Below are positions 1 to 14,300 of a stretch of DNA of 64,000 nucleotides, in pieces (within the stretch, counting starts at the first letter, position 1; the number at the start of each line of letters is the position of its first letter). The DNA is taken from NCBI RefSeq assembly GCF_040054535.1, contig NC_090796.1:14349501-14413500 (forward strand). The letters are read 5' to 3'. This DNA comes from Antennarius striatus. Lineage: Eukaryota; Chordata; Actinopteri; Lophiiformes; Antennariidae. The translations under genes and the position numbers were made by a program. The notes under the pieces were generated by a model that saw only the letters and a program-made list of their open reading frames with translations, did not search any database and was not told where the DNA came from.

Positions 1-3000
1 TGGTTGAATGTGGTTCACAGTGTCTGATTGGATGATTTACTGCAAATGAAAGCACTTTCCGACTCAAGGACGACAAAAAAGAATGAAAAATTATGAGCAA
101 ATGACTTGAGTTAAAGAATTAGTCCATTAGGCTCAATCAATCGGCCATTATCTTCTTTTACTGGCAATTTAGTGGGCAAAGGGCCGTGTACGAGCCTTGA
201 TGGGAGATGATGTCTAATGCTATTGTCTTTCTACCATTCTATTTGTCCTGAAAGGGCCTAGCGAGCTTCACTGCAGTCATCAGCAGGTCCAGAGTTTCCT
301 CCTTTGATAGGCAAACACAAGCAACCAATTTCAATCCTTCTTAGGCTGCATGGCCTAATTGGAGCTTTGGTTGCTGAGTGAGTACAGACCTGGAGGTGGA
401 GGAGGAGGAGGAAGAGGAGGAAGGCATCTGTACAGTGAAAGTTTCCTATGAATGAGGATTTCTCCTCCCCTCAACCCTTCACTCCTCATTCCCACTGGCA
501 AAGACAATGTGTTTTACTACAGCTCATTAATGACAAAATGACGGATTTGATGGTGCTTTGAAAGGAAGTTGAGTCTCTTTGTTGAGCCACTGTCTCCATT
601 GGAAAGTTGGTTCATTTTGAGGTGACTGTTGTGGATTAGGGCACTTATGGCCTTTCAAAGTTGTTAATAACCTCTTTCATTACGCTTACTTGCATTACCA
701 TCAAAATGACCCCAAGTGATTAACTGGATTTCACTAAAGGAATAAAGTGTGGTTAGCACTGGGACATGTGATTACTCTTAATAGTTAATAAATGAGGTAC
801 ATCTCGATACCCAATCAAAAAATCAAGTAGCTTTGACTGAGAACTGTAGAAACGTTTATGCTATTATTTTACTGCCCTCTTCTTTCATTGCTCTAATTGT
901 GTCTTATATGGAAAACTGTTGCAGATAGAACTTACAAATTTTAATCATTAAAAAATATACCCTTCTCCACATTCCTACAAAACTCACTCCTGAAAGTCCC
1001 TATTTTGTGCATGTTTTGATCCTGATGGATCACAGTCTAAATTTATTCAAATATCAGTTTAAAAATTGGCCAGGAGGTGAGGATTCAGTTCAGATGGTGC
1101 ATCCGACACTACCAAGGCCTTGTTTGTTCAAAAATCAGATCCTGAACGACTCATCCCAGTCCTGCTGTGCTGTCCTTTGAAAATGTAGGATCTCTATTGT
1201 ATGACAAATTTGTCCCTGTTTGACACCAGAGAATGCCGTTTTCAAATGAGGTAATGCAAACTCCACAGTGGCTATCCTGAGGTCGTGACATGTGGAAGTT
1301 GGACACAGCTGGCGCCCACAGTCGGATGAAGGAAATGAGGTGATGGGACAGGAACAGCCCTGCTGTCCACCTGCCGCCTTTAGAACTCACTCTGGTACCA
1401 GGGTGCCCCTGCTGAGTGGCAACCAAAGAGCTCCCCACTGATTGCCCAGGCTATTACAAATCAGCACATTAGACAGCTCCATAGAGGCATTAGCATATAA
1501 AGAGATGAGCAGAGGGCAAGGAGGCGAGGTCATTTGGGGTTTCCCCTGCAGTGCCCCTGGTCCTCTATAATGACCACAGAGCCCCTTTATGGTGTCCCTG
1601 AACGCAGACAAGAAGGTGTGTGCCATGTCAGTCATTTGCCACTACTGCCTGCAGGCTATAGTGTGTCATTGGGGATGGCAGAACAGCGCCAAGGAGGGCA
1701 TAGAAGGGCCTTAAGGGATCAGCTAGGAGACCATGCCCTGGGGCAGAGATAGCGCGGACAGTGCAACATCAGCAACACTTCGCCCTTATCATCCAACGTT
1801 AGCCTCATCATTGACCTTCTACTCCTTCAGCTTCGCATAATCATCCATAAGCTCATTTCTTTCCTGTTCATTTCCCACCTCCACTGTCTTCATGTGTGGC
1901 CCACACAGTGACAGATGCCGAGCGCGTGACCTCACGGGAAACCGACTGACAGCTTACAGTTTAACCACTGTAACTCAGGCACCAAAGGTCAAACAGTAGG
2001 CGGTCAATGGGCAGCAGAAGGATCAATTCTTACCATCCGTCTAAATGAGACAGAACATCATTAAAAGCTACTTTCTCTTAATGAGGAGCTCCATCCCGGG
2101 TCGCCTCGCCTTGACTATTAGCTCGAGAGAGAATGATCCAAAAGCTTGTATTGATTTCACGACTGAAGAACGCAAGAAGTGTTGGTGATGATTACCTTTG
2201 ATTAAAGCTTAAAGTTGCTGTGATGGCAAAAATACCATCGTTTAAGATGAATTAAAAAAGAGTGAGAATCAAGACTTGTGAGATTTATTAAAGGTCAGAC
2301 AGTGACAACAGATTGGATATGCAGATTACGGAGCAGCTCATTGGATGGGGTAGAGCACTGTGATCATGTCAAGGTTTCATGATACAGAAGTTAAAATAGA
2401 CGTAATACAAAAAAGCCATTACTCTTGTGCGAAAAGAAAAAAAGACGGCTACAATAAAACAAAGTTGTTATCCGAGCGAGTCAGAAGACAGGCGCTGGCG
2501 GCCTTTGAACCGCCGCACAAGCAGTATATCACATGTGGTAGCACTTGGATTTCCTGCCTCTGTCTGGTTTCCTGAGAAGGAATGGCCGCCGTGGATTTGT
2601 TTCCTTCTCTATGAGAGAAGGGTGGGGTGGGGGGTGGGGTAAGTAGTTAGAACGTGTGAAACAATGTTAGCATGGTGGAACCAAACGTACGGAGTCTCTG
2701 TTGAGGACACATCCATCCTGAAGACGTTAAAAAACATTGAAAAGGCTCTTTTGTATTTCGACTATCTGATTCCATTTCTACATGTAATTTATCTCCCTGA
2801 CGTTGAGCAATGAGATCATATGTGGTGTCTGAGGCCATCTTTTTGTCCGTCTGGATACTAATGATTTCTTTAATTACAACGCTGGGAGATGCGGCGGCCG
2901 TAGGACAATAGCCCCCCCAGTGACGGCACCTCCCATGGTGCAATTAGCTCTCCGGTATTCTGGTGTGTCCTTCAGCTCACACCTGAGACGGAAAGGCTCT

Positions 3001-4748
3001 ACGATCCATTATCGCTCCTTTGCCGCCCCCCTTTCTATCTCCGTACCACACCGGCAAACTTCCTCCTGACTGGATAAACCATCCCTTCATCCCTTCACCC
3101 ATCCGGAGAGATTCCACAGAGCTGTGTTCACTTCTGTAGCGCGATCCTTCATCCTGAGAGCTGGGAGTCCACCCCAGGGCTCCACTGAGAACTCTTTCAA
3201 GTGCTTCAAGTAGTCCAGAGCACCAAGCTCCCTCTTCAGCGCTCTCCTCCTTTTGTTAGTGCAATGTTATCCCCGTTTTTTCCTCTTACATCGAGCCAGT
3301 ATCACAGTCTTTCAAGGACTACTTGTTTTCCATTTGGTGTGGAATGTTTCTCTTGACTCCTAATCCCTCAGCTGAAGCCATTTGCATGGCTGAGTACCGA
3401 CAGACCCTTTCAACACTTGAGAGATGGTGAAATTAGCAACAATTACCGTAGGGGAATACCAACTGTTAACATCTAATCGACCGTAACAGTAGAGGATTCA
3501 CAATCGAGGGTCGGGCATTTTTAAAGAGCTCCATGGTGAGTGGTTAGTCAGGGGGTATTTTATCTCCCATACTGCTGAATCTGCTGTTTTAATGATGATT
3601 CACAGTTAAAATCAGACTTAACAACATATGGCTTTCCCAGTTGATCGCTTTTCCTCCACGCTCAAGTCTGACTTCTTCCTTCTCAAATCTAGTCTTTCTT
3701 TCATTCCTCCATTGTTACCGTCCCGCTCCGTCGACCCCTCCTTCCAGTGACCCCCTCGGAGTTAAGGAGGAAGTTTTTTTTTCCAGATGGTTTAGCACTT
3801 GTCGGGGTGACTCCGGTGACCTCAGATGCTGTCCAGATGCAGGTCAACAGCCGGGTGCAGGATGCTGTCCGAGTGACTTACAGCATGTTCTAAAAAGGCA
3901 CTGGGAGAAGAAAGGCGAGGGGGGGGGGAGGCAAACCCTAGACTCCACCTTGCAGAATGGTCTAACAGGCATGAAATGCCTTGAAGATTGAGTTCCTAAT
4001 TATTGTGTTTAGTTTTGCTCTAATGTTGTGGCAGCTCGTTTTGGGGAAAGTTGACACGTTACTCTGCGGGTTGTCACCAGAGGTTCTGTTCTGGATCAGT
4101 GGAAAGCATTTAGTGGAGAGTCGAGGTTTCTTAATGTCGCTGAATTATTGCTCCCGACCAGTGATGGAAGCCATCGCTGCAAATATCCTCGTGTTAACAC
4201 CTCTACTTGTGCTCTATTCACACGTATCGTAGACTGAATCGCCTTGATCGGAGCAAAGGAGCCCAGACCCACTTTCTTACCCTCAGCAGAGTGCAATCCC
4301 TTTCACCCATTGGTCGATTCGATGTGACAACTGAGTCCCCCGGTGAAGCACGATTAGCTCCAATCAAATGACCACATGATGCATGAAGGGATTGATGCCT
4401 GTGGAGTTAGTGCAGAGGTGCAGAAGGAATCAGCAGGCAGCAACAACTGAGTCTGCTTTAGAACACATTAAGTGCTTGTGTTGTTCTTTCCTAATTAACC
4501 CGGGTCGGTTCAGTGATCCCAGAGTGCCAAGTGACTGGACTAATAGAAGTAACGGCTCTCTAATGGACTGAGGGACTTCTGTACTATTTTGCCCCTCAAA
4601 CTGCCCCCCCCCCCCCTTCGGAACACCCCTCAACCAAGCTACGACCAGTTCTTAAACAACAGGCATAAAAGCCAACGAACCGTCGGAATATGTTTGCCAT
4701 ATGGGCTTTGATTGTTAGAGGGAGAAAAAGGAGAATGCAAGAAAGCAT

Positions 4749-4752
<4 letters not shown>

Positions 4753-4799
<47 letters not shown>

Positions 4800-4812
4800 C
4801 GTGCGTGTGTGT
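4753..4812. repeat. (GT)n microsatellite with GCGT variants
   Basis: A pure GT run is followed by a short GTGCGT tail. It is the first of three dinucleotide arrays within 430 bp. Confidence 0.95.
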
Positions 4813-4903
4813 ATAGAGGTTTGGGGGTATCCTAAAAAATTCCCAATGCCGTATGGTGATCCAGCAAAGCTTGTGTGAGTGGTGACAGTGTGAACATTAT
4901 CCA

Positions 4904-5012
<109 letters not shown>

Positions 5013-5125
5013 TTTACAACACCGAACTTCAAGTGCAACAGTTTTTTTTTTTGGGAAGGGTGAGGGATTTTATGTAGGTTCTATGGGTCAGGCCATTGGG
5101 GGGGAGGGGTAGCACAAACCAGTAT

Positions 5126-5128
<3 letters not shown>

Positions 5129-5174
<46 letters not shown>
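5129..5174. repeat. (CA)n microsatellite
   Basis: About 22 CA units in the opposite orientation to the (GT) array 120 bp to its left, so the two can pair as a long inverted repeat on a single strand. Confidence 0.95.
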
Positions 5175-5175
<1 letters not shown>

Positions 5176-8100
5176 CAATGTGTCTTCGTGACAAATGACC
5201 GGCAGTAAGACCTTCTACAGGAACGTGAAACTGATATCCAAGCGGAGCCTCGGTGTTGTTGCGTTGTCTTTTTTTTTTGCGTGTGATTGCACGAGTCTTT
5301 GAATTCACACTTCAGCTCAATCATACAGGATAAAAGTTTTTAAATTAAACCTTTCCACTCTTCTATGGTGCATTTAGGGCCTGAAACCGCCTTTGTACTG
5401 TCAATAATATGTGTTATTCACATATAAATAGCATTTTCCATCAGTTTCTCTTCACTTCCTGTTACTCACAGCAGTTTTCTTGGAAGAAGACAACAATAAA
5501 CTGCTGACTGTTGTTTCTGCTGCGGCAGGAAAATGACACTTTCTTGATGGGGTGATATAAAATAGATCGGTGGAGTTCATGCATTTATATTTTTAATGTC
5601 TGCTGCTTGTATACGCATCACTATAATGCATCATTCCTCTTTGTCCTGCTGCCATACATCATAATGCTTTACGTCCTTCGCGGTGGACAGTCGAGCTCCT
5701 GTGTCCTGTCTTATCTGCCCTTAGCTCTGCTCCTTTGTCCCGGGATTCCACAGCTTTCCCAGCTACATGGGAGCAATGGTGCCCCAGCTATCAGCAGGGA
5801 CTGCTCTCAGTCCTGATGGGCCGGGGCAGCCACTCCATTGAGGGGAGATTACAGCATCCGTCTTTGTTCTGCTAATCACCCTGTCTCTATCCCATGTACA
5901 TGAATGGTAATTTCAGGACATGCAAAAGCTGTGAAAGTAGCTGACTAATTAGGTTTATAATCACAGTTTTATTAGCCTTTAGGTCAGACTCTGTTTCTGA
6001 AGACAAAAGATTTTTCTTTTTTTCTTCTAAGGATAATCTCGAATATTCAAAAGGAGAGTGGTATCGCATGAAATTAGTTTTATGTGTAACTTTCAGATCG
6101 TAAATAAAATCAATTTTTGTCCGACGGTGTCCTTCTTACACTTTTTAAGTCGTGCCTTGTTCGGGCTTCAGACGCGTCCCTCCTGCAGACGTTTGGTGCT
6201 CTTACGCACCATGTCCACGTGGTGGCAGCAGACGTGCACAGGCAAACGAATCATGACGCTGTTTTCACTCTTTCAGAATTGATGGAATATTTTTTTTGAG
6301 GTGTAGGTTGGATCAGGACGCAAAGCACCGAAGCGGAATGCGTGCCGTTACCCCGTTACCCCCAAAAGAACCACACCGATCTGTCATTCTCAACCTGTTC
6401 CAGGTTTATATCTGATTCATGAACGTTTGCTCCACAACCCGGAGTCACCAGTGCTGTGGTGACTCACCATCACTCCCCTCTCCCAGATCTGTAAATCTAC
6501 GCTGCGCGCACAGCCGTGCGTAAAGTGTCGCCCATGCGTAAAGCGTGCGCGTTTTGTGCGCCAGCGGAGTAGAATGGAATGGAGAGATCGTAAAAGAAGC
6601 ATCCATATAACTGCCGGTGGAGGGGCTCCAAATGACTGAGTATTCTGTTCTGACGTGAGGCCCTGTTATTACCGGGGGATTTACGAGGCTTCATCCGGTC
6701 AGAGCTTTTACTGCCACCCGTCTGTGCGTGTGCGTGTGTGTTTCACTCTCAGAGACTTGTAATCTTAAAAATTATTCATCTCTCCCGCCACAGTTCCATT
6801 TTTGACTCGGTCACAAACACAAGAGTCACGAGGCGTTCACTGAATATTCACTAAAAGCTAAAATGTGCATTTACTGACATCTGAGTCATTGTCCAATCAA
6901 ATTCAAGGGCAGCACCTTTCCACACCAGTGCACTAAATCTAGCACAAAGCCACGTCCGGCCCTCGGATTCGTCCTCCCTGCTCTGTCTGTCCTGATAAAG
7001 CGATTAGGGCCTCGGTGTCGCCGCCCGTCTGTGGAAGTGATTTTGATGTATGGCAGAAGCTGAAGTTGATTTAGTCCTCCATTATATCAGCTGCCAGTCT
7101 TTGCTTTATTTTCTAAGCATGATGGACGCCCACCCGGTCAGGGGTCAGGTGTATGTGGTCATGACCTTGTCCTGGACTTGACCTTGGAAATGGGTCATCG
7201 TGGTGGATGTAAGAACATGTTGACTCTGTCTGTTCCTTCATTTGTCATATTCTGATCCACATGATAAATGAAGAAATAATGTGGTTTGTGTAAAGATGGA
7301 TCCACTGGGTGAGAAGAACAGCTCAGATCTGGGTCAGATTTGACGGATGGATGACTTTTGGGATCACACGTCATGTAAATCTACCGGTGCTCGCGTGCGA
7401 ACACGCAAGTCGCTCCTCCTGAAGCGTAAGAGGTCAGATCTCCATGTGATCCATCCAGCTAATCTAAATCTAATCTCAGCCAGCTGCACCTCTTCGGCCT
7501 CTTCAGCCTCATCTCCTCCTTTTTCTCCTCCAGCCGAGAGAAAAAACTATTAAAAGCCACAAATTACCCAGACCCTGCGGTTCTTCCACTGGTGGTGATC
7601 ACGGGCAGATGGCAGCGGGACTGGGAGAGACCCTACCCTCCTCCCTGACGCCAACCCCTCACATGAAGCTACATTTGCATTTCATGAGCCTTAATTGCAT
7701 CTGTTGCCCTCCTCCCCACCGGCTCTGCGATTTTGTGCCTGTCACCCCGGACCCCCTGCACCCTTGAAGAAGCTGTGATAAATTAAGGTGGACCTTCTGT
7801 TTGCCTCCTCCTCATTGTGTTCCAGAAATTAGAAAAAATTATCTCCCAGTAGACTTGAGAGGGGGGATGTGGGCGTTGATGTGACATTGTACGGGACGGG
7901 AGGAGTTTTTTAGGCATTAATGGGAAAAGTGATTGTTTTAACAGCTTGTCTTTGACCTCATGATAGCGAGGCGATGATGTGTGGAACCCCCAGACGCCTT
8001 TAAAGCATTGAGGTAATAATGCATATCAGCCAATATTGATAGATACAACATACTGATTTCATGCTATATTCTTTCTAATTAAGCTTGTGCATATTTAGAT

Positions 8101-9440
8101 CCCTGGTAAGAGATTCATTCCACCATCATATAGTTCCAAATACCAAAATATTTTGTATTTACAAAGTTTAGCAGGTCAAAAACAATTTGAAATACTTTGC
8201 TTTACAATTTTAATTTAAATTCTCACAATCTCCAAACATTTCTTTTCTGTCTTCTACAGTCGTATGTGTTTTCTGACTGTATGAAATAATCAATCACATG
8301 TAGACAAGTTCACTGTCATTTACCTTCCTGCTAATAATCTACTGCATCATTAAAGCCTTAATAATGACTCTGGAGGAGGAGTTCTCATTAGATAGACTGA
8401 AAGGTAATGGAGGGAGAAACCCCCTCTCCCCATCATTTACCTTCCATCTAGTACAAGAAGTTATCCAGCCCAGTAAACAGGCTTAGAATTAAAGCTGCTT
8501 CTCATTTTAATCATGTTAAAATGATCTTGAGACCTCCCACGCCCTCCAGAATAAAGTAATAGGATTTAATTGTAATGCTCACATTGAACCACATGAGGAC
8601 GGTATCTGCTCGACTAACATGATGTATGCGTCTCGCTGTTGTACTCCATGTATCCAACAGAGGTAGCTACCGCCCTTACTATATTAATCTGAGTACCAGT
8701 AAGTAAAAAGATTTGTTAGAATTATATTTTTGCACCCAAAGTAAAGAGAAATTGTTGACGTCAGGGAAAGAAAATATGCACGCAGATAAACAGGGTTTTC
8801 TTTTTTTTTGTTTCTGGGACCCAAAAATGAATTATCAAACATAATAAACAGCAAAAAGCTTGAAAGCAGTGTCCCCAGTTCACCCGGCCTCTAGTATGTG
8901 AGAGTGGGAAGCAGTGGGAGGCTCTGACCTCTCCGGCCTGCAGAAAGAATCCTCTAGAGTACTCTTTCATTGCTGATTTAGATGCCTATCATCAGTTCGG
9001 ACACACAATGACACCAAAAGCTCCACTGTGGAGGTAAGAAACATCCTTTTAATGGTTAATATTGGCCAAAGCAGTTAGAACTTCAGGTATAAACATCGAC
9101 ACTTGAGCTCATTTTACACAAAACAGGAGGGCAGTTGTCATCAGAGGTGATCCCTTCAAACTGAACCCAGAATGGAGCATCGCGTCCAAAAACCACAGCA
9201 GACGAGCTGATGCAAGCTCTGAATTTAATACTTTATTCCACCACAACATAGCTGTTTGGGAAGCCTGCAGGATGTGACAGGAGATGTCGAGTGGAGGACA
9301 GACTCTGGCGGCGTTGGAGGCTACCCTTCCTTCCTATTTCTGATGCTATTCGCTTGACACTGAAACACTAGCTGCGTGTTTTGGATAACTGGACTTGGGT
9401 GCAAACAGCCGTGCCCGTTCACCAGTATTTGTGACATTTG

Positions 9441-9472
9441 CACACACATACACACACACACACACACACACG
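9441..9472. repeat. (CA)n microsatellite
   Basis: A short CA run interrupted by ATA, near the distal end of the likely pmp22 3' UTR region. Confidence 0.8.
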
Positions 9473-9795
9473 CATATACATACACAAGGCAGCTTATTTG
9501 ATCTGCCAGGACATGGTTTCATACTGTAAAGGCAGGTCTGGTGCTAGATTCTAATAAGATGCTGTCAGGCGGTTAAATGCGTCCCTGCAAACGGGTCAGA
9601 CTTTGCTTTCATTTATTTATGTATTTTTCCTCCACATATATGTGTGTGTCATTTTACAGCTAGATGTCAGCTTAGAGAGCAAGTTCAAATTCTGCTTTCT
9701 GTCATTTCCATCTCCGCGTGCATCAAAGCGTTAGCATGAATCCAGTCCTTCATGGTTACAGTGGAATACACAGTATTAGATCATGTGAGAGTAGT

Positions 9796-10264
9796 TTTAT
9801 TGAGTAAGTGAAGGTTTTTGTTGGTTTTTTTTTGGCTAGATTGTCATCAACAGCTGTTAAGCACAACATTTAAACAGTGTTTTATACAGTAGAAGAGGAA
9901 AACATCTAAAGGTCAGTGGGCAGAGACTGCAGCATGTCAAACTTCAAGTATGTAAAACAGACATTTTTATCATCACTGCAAACCACTCTGTCCTTTTCTC
10001 ACATATAAAGTTAATACTAATTATCTTTTTTCCTATCATCCGGCATTTTGTTATATGGCTTCGACTATGTGGCGTTTGTTTCTAGTAATGTTAATACTAC
10101 GTATACTTATGTCACAGGCTATAATGCCCCGCAGTGGTGTTGTTTTTCTTTTAATGATGTTCTACTAAAACAGGCAGTTTGGACTTTGGACACCGACAGC
10201 CACACACGAGGTGAACGCACACAACAGGATGAGAGACGATTAAGGTAAACAGAGCAAAAATAAG

Positions 10265-10349
<85 letters not shown>

Positions 10350-11392
10350 CACCGTTATCCAATGCTTCACAAACTCGCAGGATAATACTGACATAGTACA
10401 GGAGTGATGATGTCATCACAACACCACCCCAAACTCAGTTATTATTTCTTTTCTTTTTTTTTTTTTTTTACAGTAGCTGATAAAGAAAAAAAGATCAGAC
10501 ACCACTAAGTGTTCCCTAAAGAAGCAGTCAGTTGTACCCCTGTCTGATTCTCACTTCAATTCATGGCAAGTTGTTTTAATCCCAACGACAACAACACGGT
10601 AACGCTGTTGTAAATGATTGCTATCAGTAATCGGAATGATAAATACATAGCACCATCTTTTGTTGAAAATAAGAAATAGAAAATATCCCAAAGTAAAAAC
10701 ATTTATAAGTTGCAAATTCACAAATAGCAAATGGACCGAATCTGTTTCGTGACGATGCAACATCCGTTGATGTTACCTCTCCAACTCTTCTCTTTTTTGT
10801 TTTTTTAAGCAAGCCCTTCAAAAAATAAAATAAAATAAAATAAAATAAAAATCCTCTTCTAATCCATCTATTTCTACACATGCGCTTCGGTTAAAACACT
10901 TCCAGAAACTTTTTTTGTCTTTTACTCATTTGGCGTTAACCAAAAATGAGAACAGGCAACGAAAAAAATAAAAAAATAAAAAAAATAAAACGACAAAATA
11001 GCATTTAATTATTTCATCATTACAAACGAACACGAGGCACTTTAATCAGCTAAACTAAGCTCATCCGTTGTCGTAGCAACACAAAAACTATGTACATATA
11101 TGTAAAAAGTGTTATAAATATGTTTTAAACCATAGATACTATTTACATCTTTTAACTGAGACAATGTTGGTTGTTTCTGTGTTGGTTGGTTTGCAGGTGG
11201 ATCTTTGGTATTACCACACACACACACACCCCCGTCCCTCCCTATCCCCACATCCCACTCCCACCCCCTTTGGGGTATCTTGGCCTGATGGCTCCGTTGG
11301 CCTCTGATGTCGAAGCATCAGAACTTGGGGGGGTTTAGATGACACTTGCAGCTGGGCAGGGGGTTTTACTGGGAACACTGGGATGGAGCGAT
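9796..11392 (-). other. pmp22: Candidate pmp22 3' untranslated region
   Basis: This follows the pmp22 stop codon on the minus strand. Polyadenylation hexamers on the minus strand occur as ATTAAA at 11041-11046, AATAAA at 9796-9801 and AATAAA at 9232-9237. Mammalian PMP22 has a 3' UTR of roughly a kilobase, so either of the first two ends is reasonable. The interval holds a long TA array (10269-10347), an A/T-rich stretch (10820-11000) and no convincing open frame. Which hexamer is used cannot be decided from sequence alone. Confidence 0.5.
10269..10347. repeat. (TA)n microsatellite in the pmp22 3' UTR region
   Basis: About 39 uninterrupted TA units. A perfect TA array is self-complementary and would fold on itself if present in the transcript. 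Confidence 0.97.
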
Positions 11393-14300
11393 TCATTCTC
11401 GCTTCCTTAAGATGACGTAGATGAGCCCGCTGATCAGCGCCAAAGGGAAGGCCACCCACGCCAGGATGTAGGAGTAGCCGAAGGTGTTTGCATCCCCTAA
11501 CCAACTCGGACTCATCACCGTATAGATGATGGCTCCGCTCATCACGAACAAACCTGCAGGGAGAAACAAACAAAACAAAACAAAAACTCTTGTTCAATTA
11601 TCAGATCGGGTTTCTCTGAGGGAGGCGGGCGGGCGCTTCCCAGAAGGCATCTTTCAAGTCGTGCTTATCGAACGCCAATCCAAACATTGCGATCCTTTCC
11701 TCCTCGGTCGACATGACTTGTTCTTTTTTGTGGGACCCCCCCTCCCCCACACACACACACACACACGTCCAGTCTTTCTGACATTTCACGCTGCCCTAGC
11801 TGGCAGCGTGTTTGGCTGAGTAGACACCTGGGCGACAGGCTGTAATCTGGCAGACCTGGGATTTTGGAAAGGGCGGCCAAGAGACGGCACAATGGAGGCC
11901 CCCTCTGGCTGGTGGGGGGGGGTGCATTAAGAGCACAATTGGAGCATTATGCCTTCAGTGACTGGCTCAGGCTCTTTTAATTTAATTTTCTGCCACAGAA
12001 GACAAAGTAAGAGCAGCTCCTGTTGGTAATTTTGGTTTTACTCTAATAAAAGAGGAAATCAAGGAGAGTGCTTCGCTGGAAGGCTCTGGTTCGTCATTTG
12101 CCAGTCGTGGTGACTTTCTCTATCTAACGTCAAACAATAAATGAATGAAAAACTACAATAAAATTCCCAGTTGTGTATTTTCTGTTAATAAACGTGACCA
12201 TGAGGTCGATTGAACTCACTGGCGAGAATCTGGAAGGTTCCGGTGAGGAAGAAGCGTCCGCCTTTCTGCAAAGTGAAGAGCTGGCAGAAGAAGACGAAGA
12301 GGGAGAGGCAGCTGAAGATGATGGACAGGATCATGAGAGCCTGGACCGCTTGAATCCACTCTGCAAGGAAGGGGGGAGGGGGTAACAGGAAAGCATTGTC
12401 AGAAAATGTCCCACAGTGACTGAATTAATGAGTGTATGAGAGCACAAACAAACAAATGCCTGACTGTGTTGGTCTTGGCTGGATTTTTTAGCCTTATTTC
12501 ATTAAGAAGGTAATAAGTTAGCCCCTGGATGTTTACTTCTGGGAATGTGTAATGGATCCATAACAATGAGACGTGGGTATCCTGTTCCTAAAAGCTCTGT
12601 GCACGCCCCCACAACCCCCAGCAAGACCTACACCTAAATGTCCCAAATCGATCTTTACTGATAGTCCTCTAAGTCCAGGCTGCTGGAGGCCATTAACCCA
12701 TTAGATACCTGCGCTAACATGCAGGACCGTCTACCGGCGTTCGCCGTCCGGTCTGGTCGGGCTTCATTCGTGCCACAACGTTAGGAATCCTAGGATTTCC
12801 AAGCAGGGTCTATTTCTTGTCTCAGAGTTATGCACGCTGCCACCTGGCCTCTCCAGTTTCCTAAAAGAACACCTCCTACATCTCCGCTCACCGGGGGCCA
12901 GCTCTTCCTTTTAAGCACGTTCTTCCCGTTTTTGGCGCCATTGTCCGAGCTAGCCTGAACCTAGCATCATCAGATCGTCCAGAGAGACAGTCGTCCAATA
13001 AAAGCTGTTTTTTTTTTTTATGACTGCTCCATTCCTACGGTATCCTTTCATTCCCAGGGTATCTATGCTTTATCGATTTCCTTCCATTATGTAAATGTTG
13101 CGGTTTTAATGGAGGGCACTTACAAGGTGGGGGCGGGGGAGGGGGTACAAAATCATGATGCATAATTTATCGGCGCTCAAACAGCAAAAGAGGATGTTTA
13201 AGTAATGAGAGACTTACTTCGTGCGAAGTTTAGACTTTAGCCAACCGCGTTTTAACGCTGTGGGCTGAAATAAAAAGCACTTTGCAGCCCCCGTAAGTTA
13301 ACTGTAGAAAGAAAGGCGGCGGCTAAGGCTGAGTTTTCTCTCTTGTTATGGATTTAAATCTTGACTGATGGCGCTGGGTTTGAGGCGTGGAGTAAGGTTA
13401 CTCTCGATTGTCTCGGGGGTGGGGGTGAGATATGGTAAGGAAACTTGACCCTCCTTTCACGGAGCGGCACCAGAGCAACAATTAGATTCCACCGGACTGA
13501 TCCTTGCTTACATAACGCCGCGTGATACCAAGTGAGAAATGGGTGAAATGTTCCATCTCTGTCCTATGAATAGTCTTCACCTCCAAATGTAATCAATACA
13601 TCACTGCCTTCTGATAAACACACATCTTGTCCTCTTTCCTTCCTAGCACTGATGCTAGGAAGGAAACGGTGACACTAAGGGGGGGGGGGGGGCATTTCCT
13701 TGCATGAAGCCCAGCCCGGGGATCAGAATATCGCTGATAAGCACGTATGAGTCACGTTCATAAATGTGCACGACTGCTGCGGTTCATGTTTGAGGCGCTC
13801 TAGAACCAAAACGAACCATTTCCTTGTCGTTCCAAACAGGAAAAGCACCGTCCATGTTTGCCGCCTTTGCGCCTCCTACTCTACAACATCCTAAAGAGAC
13901 GTTCAAAACTCCAGCAGCTGCCGAAGCTACTTTGCTGTGTTTATGTATTTTAGGCCTGTGGTGGTGGTGGTAGTGGGGGGGGGGGGAGAGAAGACATTCT
14001 TCCTCAAAAGCTAATTTTAGCACCAGTGAATTCTATGAAGTAATTTTCCTGGCTGGCAGGACCTGATGTTTGATAACTATGACAAGAGAGTCTCTCTCTT
14101 TCTCCTTCTCTTGGCGGTGGTCAAAGCGAAATGCAGCCAATATTTTTGCAACCACGGCAACAGCGAAGACAGGGGGGAGGGGGGAGGGGGCTCTGACTTT
14201 CACAAATACCCTTAAAATAACGAACGGCAGCCATCGTTATGATTCAACCGGGAAGGAACTTGATTGCTCAGCAAAGCTTCATGAGAGCAAACTCTATCCT

